Of a DNA stretch of 64,000 bases, positions 63,120-64,000 are shown piece by piece. Source of the DNA: Sporocytophaga myxococcoides (GTDB lineage Bacteria; Bacteroidota; Bacteroidia; Cytophagales; Cytophagaceae); assembly GCF_000775915.1 (NCBI RefSeq), contig NZ_BBLT01000001.1:620001-684000 (forward strand), written 5' to 3'. The translations under genes and the position numbers were made by a program. The number at the start of each line of letters is the position of its first letter. Positions within the stretch are counted from its first letter, which is position 1. The notes below the pieces were generated by a model that did not search any database, had not been told where the DNA came from, and was given only the letters and a program-made list of their open reading frames with translations.

Positions 63120-64000
63120 TCCTTTAGAAAACTTACTATGGCCGCATTTACTACATCAGGCTTTTCATAATTGGAAATATGTCCAGCCTGATCTACTTCC
63201 TGAAGTTTTATTGAAGGAAGTATTTTTTTGTATTTTTCACTTGCAGCTATTGGAACCACAGGGTCTTGTTTTCCCCAAATCAATAATACTTTTTTATTTC
63301 TCTCCTGAAGTCTTTCAATAGCAGGGGTAAGATCTTCTGCTAGGATATTTGACCAGGCTGATCTGGCGTCTGCTTTTACTCCTTTAAATTCTGAAAGGTA
63401 CTTCAAATGAGATTCATATTCAGCCAGCTTTTTTCTATCAAAAAATTCAGCCATTTGCTTTTGGACACATCTTGGATACCAGTAGACGCTCACAAGGAAG
63501 TTTCCTAAAAGGGGATTGTCAATATACCATCTTTTTTTACCTGGATTTACAGCAATTGGAGAGATCAATACTATCCTATCTGTTTTTTCCGGATATTTAT
63601 CCGCAAACCCTGTTGCGATGCTTCCTCCCATTGATACACCAATGACTTCAAATGGTCCGGACAGATTCAATGAATCTGTTAATTCATTGATCTGAGATAC
63701 AAACAAATCAAGAGTCTGAGCTTCATTGATCCTGTCGGAAAATCCTCTTCCGTACATATCAAACTTTAGCACCTTGAAGCCAGAATCCACCAGAGCTTTA
63801 TAATTTTTCTCCCATACATAATCGCCTATGACACTTCCTCCGTGAAGAAGGATTATGGTTTTAGCAGTATCAGGGCCCTCCAGAGTGTATCTTGTTATTC
63901 CTTTTGATAATCTGATAAACTTACCTGCAACTCCTTTTCTTGCAGATGTGTCCATTATTTTGGTTTCCTGACTAAGTGCGTAAAAACTATAAACACCAGC
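63116..64000 (-). CDS. Alpha/beta hydrolase, 5' end beyond the window
   Basis: At least 294 codons of an alpha/beta-hydrolase. Counting from the first ATG (63955), the triad is Ser108 (IGVSMGG), Asp231 (WGKQDP) and His259 (QAGHI), with the oxyanion stretch LLHGG at 36-40. It resembles lipase/haloperoxidase-like hydrolases. The frame has no stop between that ATG and the window edge and continues upstream as AGVYSFYALSQETKI, which looks like the end of a membrane helix or signal anchor. The true start is therefore likely outside the window and the protein membrane-anchored or exported. Substrate unknown. Confidence 0.8.
   Translation of the reverse strand, partial: AGVYSFYALSQETKIMDTSARKGVAGKFIRLSKGITRYTLEGPDTAKTIILLHGGSVIGDYVWEKNYKALVDSGFKVLKFDMYGRGFSDRINEAQTLDLFVSQINELTDSLNLSGPFEVIGVSMGGSIATGFADKYPEKTDRIVLISPIAVNPGKKRWYIDNPLLGNFLVSVYWYPRCVQKQMAEFFDRKKLAEYESHLKYLSEFKGVKADARSAWSNILAEDLTPAIERLQERNKKVLLIWGKQDPVVPIAASEKYKKILPSIKLQEVDQAGHISNYEKPDVVNAAIVSFLKD

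Overview
The window looks like a chromosomal segment of an AT-rich member of the Bacteroidota, most probably a Cytophaga/Sporocytophaga-like gliding bacterium. Three secreted proteins end in type A type IX secretion (T9SS) sorting domains. A fourth ends in a type B (gliding-motility/CHU_C-like) domain and is followed by a PorP/SprF-family gene. Several starts lie next to TAnnTTTG, the Bacteroidota -7 promoter element, and Shine-Dalgarno sequences are generally missing. I found no tRNA, rRNA, CRISPR array or complete insertion sequence.

Layout. 1-5.3 kb holds housekeeping and envelope genes: the first codons of a probable type III glutamine synthetase on the minus strand, an LTA-synthase-like sulfatase-fold transferase, the tRNA methylthiotransferase MtaB, an acyltransferase-3 membrane protein and a VOC protein. 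5.3-11.8 kb is a polymorphic toxin island. It has a 1441-residue toxin whose repeat-poor 'body' resembles proteins carried by extracellular contractile injection systems (eCIS) and whose C-terminus looks like a GH-E nuclease, then a tightly coupled SUFU-SUKH double-domain immunity protein, then two decayed fragments of related toxins. 11.9-19.0 kb encodes two transglutaminase-fold proteins, one fused to DUF2126, and an ATP-grasp/alpha-E fusion. This set is known from predicted peptide-ligation (amidoligase/Anbu-type) operons. 19.2-23.9 kb has two T9SS-exported proteins, one an esterase with a malectin-like domain. 24.3-27.5 kb has glutamine synthetase II, CsaA and a FabF-type ketosynthase. 27.6-30.4 kb is a secreted metzincin-like metalloprotease.

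31-41 kb is an exopolysaccharide locus: two processive-type family 2 glycosyltransferases, then an apparent operon of a Wzc-like chain-length protein, flippase, family 4-like glycosyltransferase, a 38-residue membrane microprotein, a Wzy/WaaL-like polymerase or ligase, and a half-length TolC-like protein. 41.7-51.2 kb is one giant secreted protein of about 3150 residues with two separate esterase-type catalytic domains, FN3, PA14, malectin-like and about ten Ig-like repeats. 51.3-59.5 kb is a minus-strand operon: type B T9SS adhesin, PorP/SprF protein, GT-C-type membrane protein and a DPM-like glycosyltransferase. 60.4-63.1 kb is a three-gene overlapping operon (nucleotidyltransferase-APH kinase fusion, HAD phosphatase-like protein, second nucleotidyltransferase), probably for an activated phospho-substituent or sugar of a surface glycan. 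A convergent alpha/beta-hydrolase gene runs off the right edge.

Taken together the window is dominated by cell-surface functions: making, exporting and decorating polysaccharide, secreting large adhesive and hydrolytic proteins through T9SS, and interbacterial or anti-host competition. The most unusual parts are the toxin/immunity island with its decayed cassettes, the ATP-grasp/transglutaminase cluster and the nucleotidyltransferase-kinase operon. All function calls come from reading motifs by eye; no database search was run.
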